A stretch of 48,878 nt of DNA from an uncultured Clostridia bacterium (GTDB taxonomy: Bacteria; Bacillota; Clostridia; TANB77; CAG-508): assembly GCA_947628815.1 (NCBI GenBank), contig CANRBJ010000012.1, forward strand, positions 1 to 48,878. Reading direction: 5' to 3'. Below the pieces are notes generated by a model. It was given only the letters and a program-made list of their open reading frames with translations. It had not been told where the DNA came from and made no database searches. Shown here in pieces: positions 27,961 through 37,683 of this stretch (position 1 is its first letter; the number at the start of each line of letters is the position of its first letter). Position numbers and translations under genes: made by a program.

Positions 27961-27989
27961 AATATACTACATTTTATCATAAAATACAA
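27961..27989 (-). promoter_or_regulatory. Candidate promoter of the small membrane peptide gene
   Basis: TTGTAT (27989-27984), 17-base spacer, TATATT (27966-27961) on the minus strand. The transcript would begin close to AGGAAACGAGAA, which resembles the start of the antisense RNA (AGGAAACGGAGAA), so the locus has inverted-repeat-like ends. Confidence 0.5.
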
Positions 27990-28020
27990 GTAAATAAAAC
28001 AAGTTTTTGCTTATTTTTTC

Positions 28021-28064
28021 AAAAAAACATAGATGTTATCTTATAATAAACATCTATGTTTTTT
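28021..28064 (-). terminator. Rho-independent terminator of spo0A
   Basis: AACATAGATGTT/AACATCTATGTT hairpin with an 11-base loop, T7 run on the minus strand. Confidence 0.85.
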
Positions 28065-28072
28065 ATATTATT

Positions 28073-28894
28073 TTATGCACTCTTTAATTCAAGTCTTAAT
28101 TTATCTGCAATCATTGCTATAAATTCTGAATTTGTTGGTTTTCCTTTCGCAGCAGATACTGTATAACCGAAAATACTTTCTACTGCCTCTTGTTGACCTC
28201 TTCCCCACGCAACTTCTATTGCATGGCGAATTGCTCTTTCTACTCTTGATGGAGTTGTTGAATATTTTTCTGCTATTTCTGGATATAATTGTTTTGTTAT
28301 TTGGTTTATTACATCTATATCATTTACTACTAGCATTATAGCTTCTCTTAAATATTGGTATCCTTTTATATGTGCTGGTACTCCTACTTCATGGATAATG
28401 TTTGTTACTAATGCTTCTAAATTTTCTTGGTTTTTCTTTGTTGCTTCTGGAATTTCTATGTATGGCGCTTTTATTTCTCTTGTCATCATTGTTACATTTT
28501 TAAATTGTGATGGTTGGTAGTTTTTTAAATCTTTTATTCTTTTTAATAATAATTTAATATCAAATGGTTTTACAACATAATATTCTGCTCCAAGGTCTAA
28601 TGCTCTTTGAGTTATTTTATCTTGTCCTACTGCTGATAACATTATGCAAAGAGGTGCTTTTCTTAAATTTGCATTTGCAATTTTTTCTAAAACTCCAATT
28701 CCATCTAGATGTGGCATAATTACATCTAATAATACAATATCTGGTTGTGTGTTTGATATCATATCAAATGCCTCATTTCCATCCTTTGCCATACCTATAA
28801 CTTCCATTTCTTCTTCTTGTTCAACATATCCTGCTAAATTGTTAGCAAATTCACTATTATCATCTGCTATTAATACTGTAATCTTGTCTTTCAC
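28073..28894 (-). CDS. spo0A: Sporulation master response regulator Spo0A
   Basis: Phosphorelay-controlled transcription factor that starts sporulation. The receiver domain (1-120) has DD near residue 11, the phosphorylation Asp in [14 protein letters not shown] and the Lys of VVKPFDIK. The C-terminal DNA-binding domain has the recognition-helix region [20 protein letters not shown]. Length 273. The start is GTG at 28894 with GGAGG seven bases upstream. A consensus-like vegetative promoter is at 28946-28974 and a terminator lies downstream; no clear 0A box (TGTCGAA) was seen upstream. Confidence 0.97.
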   Translation of the reverse strand: MKDKITVLIADDNSEFANNLAGYVEQEEEMEVIGMAKDGNEAFDMISNTQPDIVLLDVIMPHLDGIGVLEKIANANLRKAPLCIMLSAVGQDKITQRALDLGAEYYVVKPFDIKLLLKRIKDLKNYQPSQFKNVTMMTREIKAPYIEIPEATKKNQENLEALVTNIIHEVGVPAHIKGYQYLREAIMLVVNDIDVINQITKQLYPEIAEKYSTTPSRVERAIRHAIEVAWGRGQQEAVESIFGYTVSAAKGKPTNSEFIAMIADKLRLELKSA

Positions 28895-28945
28895 TTTTAT
28901 TCCTCCTAAATCTTTAAAAAAATTTGTAAAAATTTTACATTCCGA

Positions 28946-28974
28946 ATTATATTATGTTTTAATTTTAAATGCAA
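28946..28974 (-). promoter_or_regulatory. Sigma-A promoter of spo0A
   Basis: TTGCAT (28974-28969), 17-base spacer, TATAAT (28951-28946) on the minus strand, about 50 bases upstream of the GTG start. Confidence 0.7.
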
Positions 28975-29014
28975 TACTTTTCTGGAAATTTTTTCAAATT
29001 TCTTTTGTAACCCT

Positions 29015-29657
29015 TCATACTACTGTGTTTGTTTTTACGAATTTTTCTTTCATTATATCAATTTTTGTCATTTTTAGATTATTTTTATCTAAAATTTCTT
29101 GTAGGGTATAAAAGATTTTATTTGGAATTTCTATTAAAAATTCTACATTATCTAAATATTCTTCTTTTATAATTGAAATATTATTTTTTCTGCAATAATA
29201 TTTGAACTTTTCTATTTCGTAATATTCAAGTGTCACTTTTACTTCTTTTCCTTTTTCTTTTGTTATGTATGTTGCTTCTAATAAACACTTAAGAGTTACA
29301 TCACTATATGCTCTAACAAGCCCTCCTGTCCCTAAAAGAATTCCACCAAAATATCTTGTTACTATTACTAACACATTGCATAATTCATTTGCTTTTAAAA
29401 TAGCAAGCATTGGAGAACCTGCTGTTCCGCGAAGGCTCTCCATCATCACTGCATCTTTGTATTATATTTTGCTCTTCATCTAAAGTGATGTATGCATAAC
29501 AATTATGTCTTGCATCATAATATTTTTTTCTAATTTTTTTAATTATTTCTTCTGCCTCATTTTCAGACTCTATATAAAAAATATTAGCTATAAACTTAGA
29601 CTTTTTTTCAATTAATGTACTAGATATATTCTCTTCAATTGTTTTAAATATTTCCAT
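29015..29657 (-). CDS. yigZ: YigZ/IMPACT-family protein, CGG-recoded
   Basis: A 213-residue member of the UPF0029/IMPACT family, which may bind ribosomes or stress kinases; its exact bacterial role is unknown. The N-terminal part shows KKSKFIA and ARHNCYAY; the signature is SDDGEPS-G-TAGSPML. The standard frame breaks within this signature at CGG codon 77 (C at 29429), and without the C the signature is perfect, followed by VTRYFGGILLGTGGLVRAYSD. It is the last of five consecutive recoded genes. The RBS region overlaps the end of the upstream flavoprotein gene. Confidence 0.9.
29426..29429 (-). other. CGGA +1 recoding site (YigZ, Gly77)
   Basis: Context CCT TCG C GGA ACA. It restores DGEPSGTAGSP, the family signature. 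Confidence 0.92.
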
Positions 29658-29667
29658 ATTACCTCCA

Positions 29668-30931
29668 TTAATTCATTCCTGCTGTATATCCTGTTGAATA
29701 TGCAATTTGCAAATTGAACCCTCCAGTATATGCATCTACATCAATTATTTCTCCTGCAAAGTATAAGCCTTTTATTAACTTAGATTCCATTGTTGATGAA
29801 TTTATTTCTTTTACATCAATTCCTCCAGCTGTAATTATTGCCTCATTAATATCCCCGAAATCTTTTATAGTCAGAGTAAATTTTTTCAATAATTGTATAA
29901 GTTTATATCTCTCCATTTTATTAACTTCATTTACTTTCTTTTCTGGGTTTATTTCAGATAATTTAATAACTGGTTCAATTAGTTTTTTAGGTAATAAATT
30001 TTCTAAACTATTCTTAAATTGTTTGTTTTTAAATTCTTCAAAATCCTTTAAAATTCTTATATCTAACTTTTCTTCAGATAGCGCTGGCTTTAAGTCTATT
30101 TTTAATACAATTTTATTTTCTTTTAACAATCTTTCTATTTGTTTTACTCTTAATAAATGCGCTGAAGCACTTAATATTGTTGGACCTGATACTCCAAAGT
30201 GAGTAAAAAGCATTTCTCCAAAATCCTCATAAATTACTTTTTTATTTTCTAAGTTTATAAATTGTATCCCTACATTTCTTAAACTTAGTCCTTGTAGGCT
30301 TTTACATAAATCTTTTTCTTTACATAATAACGGTACAAGTGATGGCTGTATTTTTGTTATATGATGACCTAGTTTTTTAGCTAATATATATCCATCCCCT
30401 GTAGAACCTGTTGCTTGATAACTTTTTCCACCTGTTGCTAGAATTACTTTATCTGCTAAAATTTTTTCTTTTTTACCTGTATTTCTATCTACGCTAATTA
30501 CTCCAATTACTTTGTTTTGTTCTTCTAAAATCTCGATAACTTCTGTATTATTTTTAATCTTTACTTTCAAATTTTTTAACTCTTCTAATAAAGCATTTAA
30601 TACACTAAGTGACTTGTCACTTTCAGGAAATACTCTATTTCCTCTTTCTTGTTTTACTTTTACTTTATGGCTTTCTAAAAGGTGAATTATATCTTCATTA
30701 GTAAAGTTATTAAACGCACTATAAAGAAACCTGCCATTTCCAGGAATGTTAGAAATAAACTGGCTAATATCTAAACTACTTGTTATATTACATCTTCCTT
30801 TTCCTGTAATCAATAGCTTCTTTCCACATTGATTCATTTTTTCTAGTATAGTTACATCGTTATTCAGTTTTGCAGCACTAATGCTTGCAAGCATTCCGTG
30901 CAGGTCCTCCACCAACAACTACAACTTTCAT
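29668..30931 (-). CDS. HI0933-family NAD(P)/FAD-dependent oxidoreductase, CGG-recoded
   Basis: A 420-residue flavoprotein of the HI0933/YhiN/BaiN type. The dinucleotide-binding N-terminus is MKVVVVGGGPA-G-MLASISA; the CGG sits at codon 12 (C at 30898), inside the GxGxxG fingerprint. Further landmarks are GKGRCNITS, RVFPESDKS, LATGGKSYQATGSTGDGY and the C-terminal GLYFAGEIIDVDAYTGGFNLQ. Its ATG overlaps the stop of the upstream nucleosidase gene (TAATG), so translation is probably coupled. Without recoding only a 20-residue peptide or so would be made from this start. Confidence 0.92.
30895..30898 (-). other. CGGA +1 recoding site (HI0933-type flavoprotein, Gly12)
   Basis: Context CCT GCA C GGA ATG. 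It restores GGGPAGMLA, the FAD-binding fingerprint; it is the most N-terminal site of the eleven. Confidence 0.93.
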
Positions 30932-31663
30932 TATATTTTTCCTTCCCTTATTAGCATTTTACATAAATTTATAGAAAATTTTTGAGATTTTTTTGCAATA
31001 CTTCTTTCATATTCTTCTTCTAACATCTCATTATCTGATATAACTCTTATTCCAATAACTGGTACATTATATTTTTTTGCTATTTTATATACGCTAATTG
31101 TTTCCATATCTTCACATAATACTTTATATTCTTTATAAAGAAACTCTATACGGTCTATTTCCCTATTCCAACAATCTCCGCTTCCTATTGTTCCAAAAAT
31201 CAAACTTTTATCCCAAATCTTATCTTCTTGTTTTTTTATGAACTCTAAAATACTACTATCCGCTTCTAACTTTTCAAGAACGTCTACCCCATCTGCTACA
31301 AACGTTAATAATTCCCACTTATTAGGATTACTTCCACTTTTCTTTTTACAATATGGAGTTTTATATGAGTTAATATTCAAACACTTTTTCCCTACTACAA
31401 TATCTCCTTTATGTACTAATTCTCCATAACCTCCGTGCCGTACCTTGATTAATAATTAATGAAGGTTTAAATTCTTTTATACCTATAAAAGTAGCTAAGC
31501 CACTATCAATAAGCCCTACATTCGTTTTAGAAATAACAATAGGAACTCCTTGTAATTTCCCTACAAAAAATTCATATCCATCTATAATCCTATTTTCAAT
31601 ATTATCTAGTTCTTCTTTCATTTCTTCTATTTCTATATTCATAGCACCTTGAATTAAAATCAT
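30931..31663 (-). CDS. MTA/SAH nucleosidase-like phosphorylase-fold protein, CGG-recoded
   Basis: A 243-residue member of the nucleoside phosphorylase fold close to 5'-methylthioadenosine/S-adenosylhomocysteine nucleosidases. Visible are NQGTA-G-GYG (base or phosphate loop), SGDCWNREIDRI, the substrate-binding CEDMETISVYKIA and the catalytic-type RVISDN. The CGG is codon 77 (C at 31435); the zero frame then gives RRLWRIST and a stop. The gene lies 2 bases after the methionine-lyase-like gene and overlaps the flavoprotein start by one base. The assignment to MTA/SAH rather than another nucleoside is by motif only. Confidence 0.85.
31432..31435 (-). other. CGGA +1 recoding site (nucleosidase, Gly77)
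   Basis: Context ACG GCA C GGA GGT. It restores NQGTAGGYGE. A second CGG five bases upstream (across ACG|GCA) is out of frame and has no effect, a useful internal contrast. Confidence 0.92.
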
Positions 31664-31665
31664 AT

Positions 31666-32920
31666 TTATTCCTCCATTTTCATATTACTAATAGCCTTAA
31701 GTACTCCTAGTTTACCATATTCATATGTAAGTCCACCTTGCATAAAAGCAACATATGGTGGTCTAATTGGTGCATCACAAGATAATTCAATAGATGAACC
31801 TTGTGTAAAAGCTCCCGCTGCCATAATAACTTGATCTGTATAACCTGGCATGTCCCATGGCTCTGGTATTGAGGTCGAATCAATAGGAGACCCCATTTGT
31901 ATTCCTTGACAGTATTTTATTAACGCTTCTTTTTCTCCAAAAGCAATTGTTTGTACTATATCTGCTCTTTGTTCGTTGTATCGTGGTGATGGGTTGTATC
32001 CTAACTTTTCTAATATTCTACTTGCAAATACTGCTGTTTTTAAGCTACTTGCTACTACACTTGGTGCTAAGAATAGTCCTTGTAGAATCTGTTTATTTAT
32101 TCCTAGTGTTGGGCCTACTTCTTTTCCTTGTCCTGGAGAAGTTAGTCTTTGTGCTGCAAGGTCTATTAAATCTCCTCTTCCTGCAATATAAGCACCATTT
32201 GGAGCAATACCTCCTCCTAAGTTTTTAATTAGTGAACCTACTATAACATCTGCTCCTACTTCCAAAGGCTCTTTTGTTCCTACAAATTCGCAATAACAAT
32301 TATCAATCATAATAATAACTTCTTTGTTTACTTTTCGAATCTCTTTTATAATATCTTCTACTTGTTCTAATTTAATGCTATTTCTTATAGCATATCCTCT
32401 TGAACGTTGTATTTCAATTAATTTTACTTGTCCTTGTTTTAACCTGTTTACTATTTTTTCTTTATCAAATTCATTGTTAATTAAATCAATTTGCTCATAT
32501 TTAATACCAAATGCTTTTAAAGAACTTGCATTTTCTTCTATTCCAATAACAGAATCTAATGTATCATATAGTTTTCCGTGTAATACTAAGAAATGTATCT
32601 CCTGGTCTTAGTAGTGCAAATAAACAAACAGTTAATGCATGTGTTCCTGAAATAAATTGACCTCGAACTAAAGCATCCTCTGCTCTTAATACTTTTGCAA
32701 AAACCTTTTCAATTGTATCTCTTCCTATATCTCCATATCCATATCCAGTAGTGCTATTAAAGTGCATATCTGAAATATTATTTTCTTGAAAAGCACTTAA
32801 TACTTTTAACGAATTCAACTCACATACTTTATTAATTTCTTTAAAAACTTCTTGTATTTCTTCTTCTGTTTGTGTTGCCAAGTTTAATAACTCTTCTTTT
32901 ATTCCAAATTTTTTATACAT
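31666..32920 (-). CDS. Methionine gamma-lyase-like PLP protein ('aluminium resistance' family), CGG-recoded
   Basis: PLP-dependent fold-type I protein of 417 residues. Landmarks: STTGYGYGDIGRD, FISGTHAL, FLSIT-G-KLYDTLDSVIG, MIDNCYCEFVG, and the PLP-lysine region VGSLIKNLGGGIAPNGAYI. The CGG is codon 115 (C at 32578); in the zero frame the protein stops after RKTI. The middle 32310-32577 was translated by hand and is open in the +1 frame. The start at 32920 follows GGGAG; a longer reading is rejected. The true reaction of this family is uncertain; the historic aluminium-resistance name is weakly founded. Confidence 0.9.
32575..32578 (-). other. CGGA +1 recoding site (methionine-lyase-like, Gly115)
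   Basis: Context ATT ACA C GGA AAA. It restores SITGKLYDT, matching the family's TG(K/x)xYDT segment. Confidence 0.92.
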
Positions 32921-32945
32921 ATCTTTTCTCCCTATACATATTTTT

Positions 32946-32973
32946 TTGGGCACGCTACTTTAATCGTGCCCAA
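32946..32973. other. Stem-loop between the WG-repeat and methionine-lyase-like genes
   Basis: TTGGGCACG/CGTGCCCAA with a 10-base loop, one of the few GC-rich hairpins in the window. On the minus strand, the direction of both flanking genes, it is followed by A7, not T, so it is not a standard terminator there; it could be an mRNA processing or stability element. Confidence 0.6.
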
Positions 32974-32979
32974 TTTTAT

Positions 32980-34726
32980 TTAATTACTTGTATAATAGCT
33001 TTCACCATATCCATAGTATACCTTATAATATTTACCTAAAAACTCTGGCTCTAAATTTGATTCTGGTATTTTGTACTTTGGCTCTACAATAATTTCACCA
33101 TTTTTATTTATAACTCCCCATAAATCATCCTTTTTTATACCTGCAAAACCATAGCTATTAAATTCAGTTACACTGTCATATTGATAATCAATTACTACAT
33201 TTCCTTGTTCATTTATATATCCCCATTTACCATCTTTTTTAGATGTGAATAATGTATTATTTGGATATATATCATTTACTGTTAATTCTTTTCCATTAAC
33301 ATCAAAATATTTAACATCCTCTTTAGAAGATACTTTTAAAGAATTATTTTCCTTATAAATTGTAGCATAATTTACAGAATATATTTTTTCTAGATTTTGT
33401 GCATACAAATCCGATCTGTTCTCTTTTAGTATTTTTGCTTCAACTACGCTAGTATCATCAATTTTTTGTAGTACTTCATATATAAATTCTACTTTTGTTT
33501 CATCTTTAGTATTTATTATTCCTAAATTTCCCTCTTCATTTGCAGCAATAAAATATTCTCCAAATAAATATTCAAGGTAGTTATACTTATTTTTTACTAG
33601 TTCTTTTTTTTGACTATTAACAATACCATAGTATCCGTCTTCGTTAATAGTAATGTAATAATTTTCATTATCAGTCTTTAACATTGATGTATAATTCAAA
33701 TTATCTATCTTGTTTCCTTGTAAATCAAAATATGTTTTTTCTTCATTTTGAATTGTTTGTAAATATATTCCTCTTACCTCTATTTCACTATATTGTACTG
33801 GCAAAATTTGTTTTCCATTTATATCTACTATTCCGTATTGAGAACTTTTTTGCACTTCAAACAATTGATTATTTTTATCGTATTCAATTCCTTGATAAGA
33901 ATATGGAATTAAAACTTCTTTATTTTTTACAACTCCATATTGCCCATTTTTAGAAACAATTAAAAATATATTATTTTGATCTATTTCTAATATTCTAGAA
34001 ATTTCATTATACTGTGTATCTAATATTTTATCTAATTTATAATTTATATACCCAAAACGATATCCATCCCCGAGTTTTAATTTTTGTAATATACCCTGAT
34101 AAAGCATATTGATTTTCCTCACTATAAAATCCATCTGCTGTAATGTCATCATACTCTGCTTCAATCAATTTTGCTCCTTTTGCATTAATTACACCATACT
34201 TACCATCTTTTTTTACTAACAATTCACTTTCTTTATTTACTAATCCTGTTATTTCTTCATAAATAGGTTTTGTTATTACTTTTCCTTCGTAATTAATTAA
34301 TCCATATTTATCATTTTGCTTATATTTTAAAACTGTTTTTTCATATGGTATGCTTGTTACAATTCCATTAATTGATATTGCATTAACTTCATCATATTGT
34401 GTAAAAAGTTCTTCGTTTTTTTCATTTAAAATGGTAGTGTTATTATCTTTTTCACAGATGAAAATATCTTTTTCTGGGTTTGGTATTTTAATATTATCGT
34501 ATATAGGCTCTATTACAACATCTCCATATATGTTAATAACACCATATTTGTTGTTTTCATTTAATGCATAATAGTTATAAGCTGATACTTCTGTTAGGCT
34601 ATATTGTTTTTTTTGATAATCTAGAAAAAAATACATCGAAACTCCTGCTATAGCTATTAATATTACTATTGCTAAAATTATTAGTATAATTTTATTATTT
34701 TTTACAAAATTTAGAATTTTTTCCAT
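32980..34726 (-). CDS. WG-repeat membrane-anchored protein, CGG-recoded
   Basis: A 581-residue protein with one N-terminal membrane segment (about residues 11-33) and then a long series of WG repeats of the form (K/N)xxKYGVINxxGxxxxxPxYDxI. The function of WG-repeat proteins is not known; the layout suggests an extracytoplasmic beta-rich surface. The CGG is codon 219 (C at 34072); the +1 reading KTGDGYRFGYINYKL continues a repeat, while the zero frame stops 11 codons later. It follows the CNNM/CBS gene by 46 bases. Confidence 0.88.
34069..34072 (-). other. CGGG +1 recoding site (WG-repeat protein, Gly219)
   Basis: Context AAA ACT C GGG GAT. One of two CGGG (rather than CGGA) sites; the +1 frame resumes a WG repeat (GYIN). 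Confidence 0.88.
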
Positions 34727-34772
34727 TTTATTTTCCTTTCTTTAACAGATTATTTTTAAACTACCTGTTTGT

Positions 34773-36092
34773 TTATTCTTCTGTTTGGCCTGCTTCTTGT
34801 ATTGGATTGTTTTTGCAAACTTTTACTTTTATTATTCTTTTATCTTCATATTCTTCAATTTTGTAAGTTACACTTTGTGTCTCAATAACCGGCTTTTCTT
34901 CATCTTCAGGAATTCTTCCTAATTTTTCTTGTATAAATCCAGATAGTGTATCATAATCTCCTTCTTCAATCTCAATTCCTAATATCTTACTTAAATCACT
35001 TATATTAATGCTTCCACTAACTAAATAAGTATTATCATCTATTTTCTCATAATCACTTTCAATTTCATCATATTCATCAAAAATATCACCAACTAACTCT
35101 TCTAATATGTCTTCCATTGTAATTAACCCTGCTGTTCCACCATATTCATCTAAAATAATTGCCATTTGATTATTATTTTTTTGTAATTCTTTGAATAATT
35201 CGTCTATAGGTTTTGAACGTGCAACAAAATATGCTGGTCTAATAATATTTTTTAGTTTAATATTTTTCTTACTTTTTACATACTTTAACAAATCCTTTAA
35301 ATATAAAATTCCTCTAATTTCATCAATAGTATCTTCATATACAGGAATCCTACTATATCTATATTCTTCTAATTCTTCTATTAAATCGTTTACGTTTGTA
35401 TCTATGTTTAAAGCATATATATCTGTTCTATGTGTCATAATTTCTGATACAGTTGTATCGTTAAATTCAAATACATTATTAATTAACTCTCTTTCATTTT
35501 CTTCTATAGAGCCTTTTTCTTCTCCCTCATCTACCATCATTTTTATTTCTTCTTCTGTTACTACTTCTTCATCTTTTTCAGAAACTCCAAATAACTTTGA
35601 TATTATATTTGTAGAAAAAGTTAATAGTTTTACAAAAGGTACTGTTAAAGTATAAATGAATTTTATAATACCCACTGTTGAAAAGGCAATTTTTTCATAG
35701 TGTTTCATGGCTAATCTTTTAGGTACTAACTCACCAAAAACTAATGTAAAAAATGATAATATTAATGTAATAATTACAATAGATATATTTTGCCATGTTA
35801 CTATTGATACTGTTGGTATTAAGTTATTTAATACAGGAGCTAATCTATTTGCAAATGCATCAGATGCAAAAGCACTTGATAAAAAACCTGCAAGTGTAAT
35901 TCCTATTTGAATTGTTGCTAAGAATTTACTTGGATTTTCTAACATTTTTAATATTTGTTTTGCTTTTTTATCCCCTGTTTTTGCTTGTTTTGCCACCTTT
36001 GCATCATTTAGTGAAACAAAAGCCATTTCACTTGCTGCAAAAAAAGCATTAAAAAATATAAGTAGGATTAATACTCCTATTTGTGAAATCAT
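34773..36092 (-). CDS. CNNM/CBS-pair transporter-like protein (hemolysin TlyC/CorC family)
   Basis: Membrane protein of 439 residues: a DUF21/CNNM domain with four hydrophobic segments in the first 180 residues (starting ISQIGVLILLIFFNAFFAASE), two CBS domains (about 215-340, with THRTDIYAL and ILDEYGGTAGLITMEDILEELVG), and a C-terminal CorC_HlyC domain. The family is linked to magnesium or cobalt efflux; 'hemolysin' is a legacy name. It is in the same direction as the thioester protein upstream and the WG protein downstream. Confidence 0.92.
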   Translation of the reverse strand: MISQIGVLILLIFFNAFFAASEMAFVSLNDAKVAKQAKTGDKKAKQILKMLENPSKFLATIQIGITLAGFLSSAFASDAFANRLAPVLNNLIPTVSIVTWQNISIVIITLILSFFTLVFGELVPKRLAMKHYEKIAFSTVGIIKFIYTLTVPFVKLLTFSTNIISKLFGVSEKDEEVVTEEEIKMMVDEGEEKGSIEENERELINNVFEFNDTTVSEIMTHRTDIYALNIDTNVNDLIEELEEYRYSRIPVYEDTIDEIRGILYLKDLLKYVKSKKNIKLKNIIRPAYFVARSKPIDELFKELQKNNNQMAIILDEYGGTAGLITMEDILEELVGDIFDEYDEIESDYEKIDDNTYLVSGSINISDLSKILGIEIEEGDYDTLSGFIQEKLGRIPEDEEKPVIETQSVTYKIEEYEDKRIIKVKVCKNNPIQEAGQTEE

Positions 36093-36181
36093 TTTTAATA
36101 TTTTTCCTTTCGTTTAAATGTTTTTTACTAAAAAACATTATATCTTTAAAGCCATAATATGTCAATTATTTTTATGTATTT

Positions 36182-37669
36182 TCATTTACTTGCAACAGGC
36201 AAAATTGGAGCCTTTAAAGTATTTTGCATTATCATATCTATGTAATTTATATAATCTTGCCTTGTTAGTCGTAATGTTTTATTTTCTCCATCTAATAACT
36301 TATTTTGCACCACTGCTTCTTCATCTATTTCATTGTTATATGTATTTTCTTTTTTTAAATTGACAACATTTTTTCTATTAATAGTATTAATAAAATGATT
36401 TACATTATTCAAGTTTGTTTCATTTGTTTGATTAATTATCTCTTTATTAATGTTGCTATTAGTAATATTTGAAACTTCTGTTATGTTGTTTTCCACAATG
36501 TGCTCATTTTTTTCTACTACATTTGTTTCTTTTTCTATATTTGTAGTTTCAGCTTCTGTATTTTTTGAGCTTTCTACTTTTATTTTAATATTTTCTTTAT
36601 CATTTACTTGTATCTCTATTAATGCTTTTTGTGTGTCATATCCTTCAACTGATAAATTTTGTTTTAAATAGTATTTTCCTTTGTCTAAGGTTACATTTAT
36701 TTTTCCAGCTTCGTTTGTAATTAAATTTTCTTTTACTGTAGATGAATTTTCTTTTATTATAGAAAAAGTATTTCCTTGTACTGGTGCTTTTGTTTCATTA
36801 TCTATATTTGTTATTTCAACTTTTGAATTTCCTGTAACATCAATATCAAATTCTTTTTCTATTGTTCGTATTCCTTCTTCTGCAAATAAATATAGATTGT
36901 TTTCTTCTTCTGGATTTTTGCAACTGTATGCTAGTATATCTTCACCTTCAAAAGAAATTTTTAATTTAATGTTTTGGTCTAAATTTTTTGGTACTACTAA
37001 ATAAAAAGTATCTTCATTTGAAAATGTTTGTTTTACATTTCCAGCTTCATCTGTAATTTTAGTATCGATTCCTTCTTTAACTTCTATATTTTTAAGACTT
37101 AAATCATCTTCTACTACTGAAAATTCTTTATATTTATATTCCGTATTTTTTTCGTATTCTTTCCAATATTCATTTTTTTCTACTATGTTAATTGTTTTAT
37201 CTTTTTCTGCCTTTGCATCATCTAATATCTTCTTTGCACCATTAAGAATATATTGTCCATAATCTTCATAAACTACATAATCTTCTATATTTCTATCTTC
37301 TAATGCTATATAAATTGCTTCCTGTGTTGCAAGAAATGCTTCTACTGAATTAAAGTTTCCTATTTCATTTTCTTTTCTACATCCATAACCATTTTTTAAT
37401 ATTTTTCTTATTAATTCATTATTATACACTTGTATGTCACTTGGATAAAAATAATTTCCTGTATTGTCTTTTTTAGTTATATAAACAGGTTGATCCATAG
37501 CTCCTCTTTGAATTGCTTTTCTTTCTTCTCCATTATATGAATATGCAATACTTCCATACCACGTTGAATTAATTGGTGTATCCCCCTCTTTTAAACTTGC
37601 CTTACTTATATTTGTAATGCTCATTAATATTGTAATAATTAAAACGATATTTATTATTTTCTTTTTCAT
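36182..37669 (-). CDS. Secreted thioester-domain surface protein without a sorting signal
   Basis: A 495-residue protein with a signal peptide (KKKIINIVLIITILMSITNIS). The first domain resembles Gram-positive thioester adhesins: a Cys in NGYGCRKEN and the Gln of FLATQEAIY are the expected internal thioester pair. A SpaA/Cna-B-like beta domain follows (VEITNIDNETKAPVQGNTFSI and GKYYLKQ), then an Asn/Glu-rich low-complexity stalk. Such proteins normally end in LPxTG, a membrane helix and a basic tail; this one ends APILPVASK with nothing hydrophobic in any frame after the stop. It is 15 bases after the sortase-like gene. Confidence 0.8.
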   Translation of the reverse strand: MKKKIINIVLIITILMSITNISKASLKEGDTPINSTWYGSIAYSYNGEERKAIQRGAMDQPVYITKKDNTGNYFYPSDIQVYNNELIRKILKNGYGCRKENEIGNFNSVEAFLATQEAIYIALEDRNIEDYVVYEDYGQYILNGAKKILDDAKAEKDKTINIVEKNEYWKEYEKNTEYKYKEFSVVEDDLSLKNIEVKEGIDTKITDEAGNVKQTFSNEDTFYLVVPKNLDQNIKLKISFEGEDILAYSCKNPEEENNLYLFAEEGIRTIEKEFDIDVTGNSKVEITNIDNETKAPVQGNTFSIIKENSSTVKENLITNEAGKINVTLDKGKYYLKQNLSVEGYDTQKALIEIQVNDKENIKIKVESSKNTEAETTNIEKETNVVEKNEHIVENNITEVSNITNSNINKEIINQTNETNLNNVNHFINTINRKNVVNLKKENTYNNEIDEEAVVQNKLLDGENKTLRLTRQDYINYIDMIMQNTLKAPILPVASK

Positions 37670-37683
37670 ATATTAACCTCCTA

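Noticed and set aside
32946-32973. Hairpin before the methionine-lyase-like gene as a Rho-independent terminator
   Set aside because: On the minus strand it is followed by an A-run, not a T-run; only the plus strand would terminate, where no gene precedes it.
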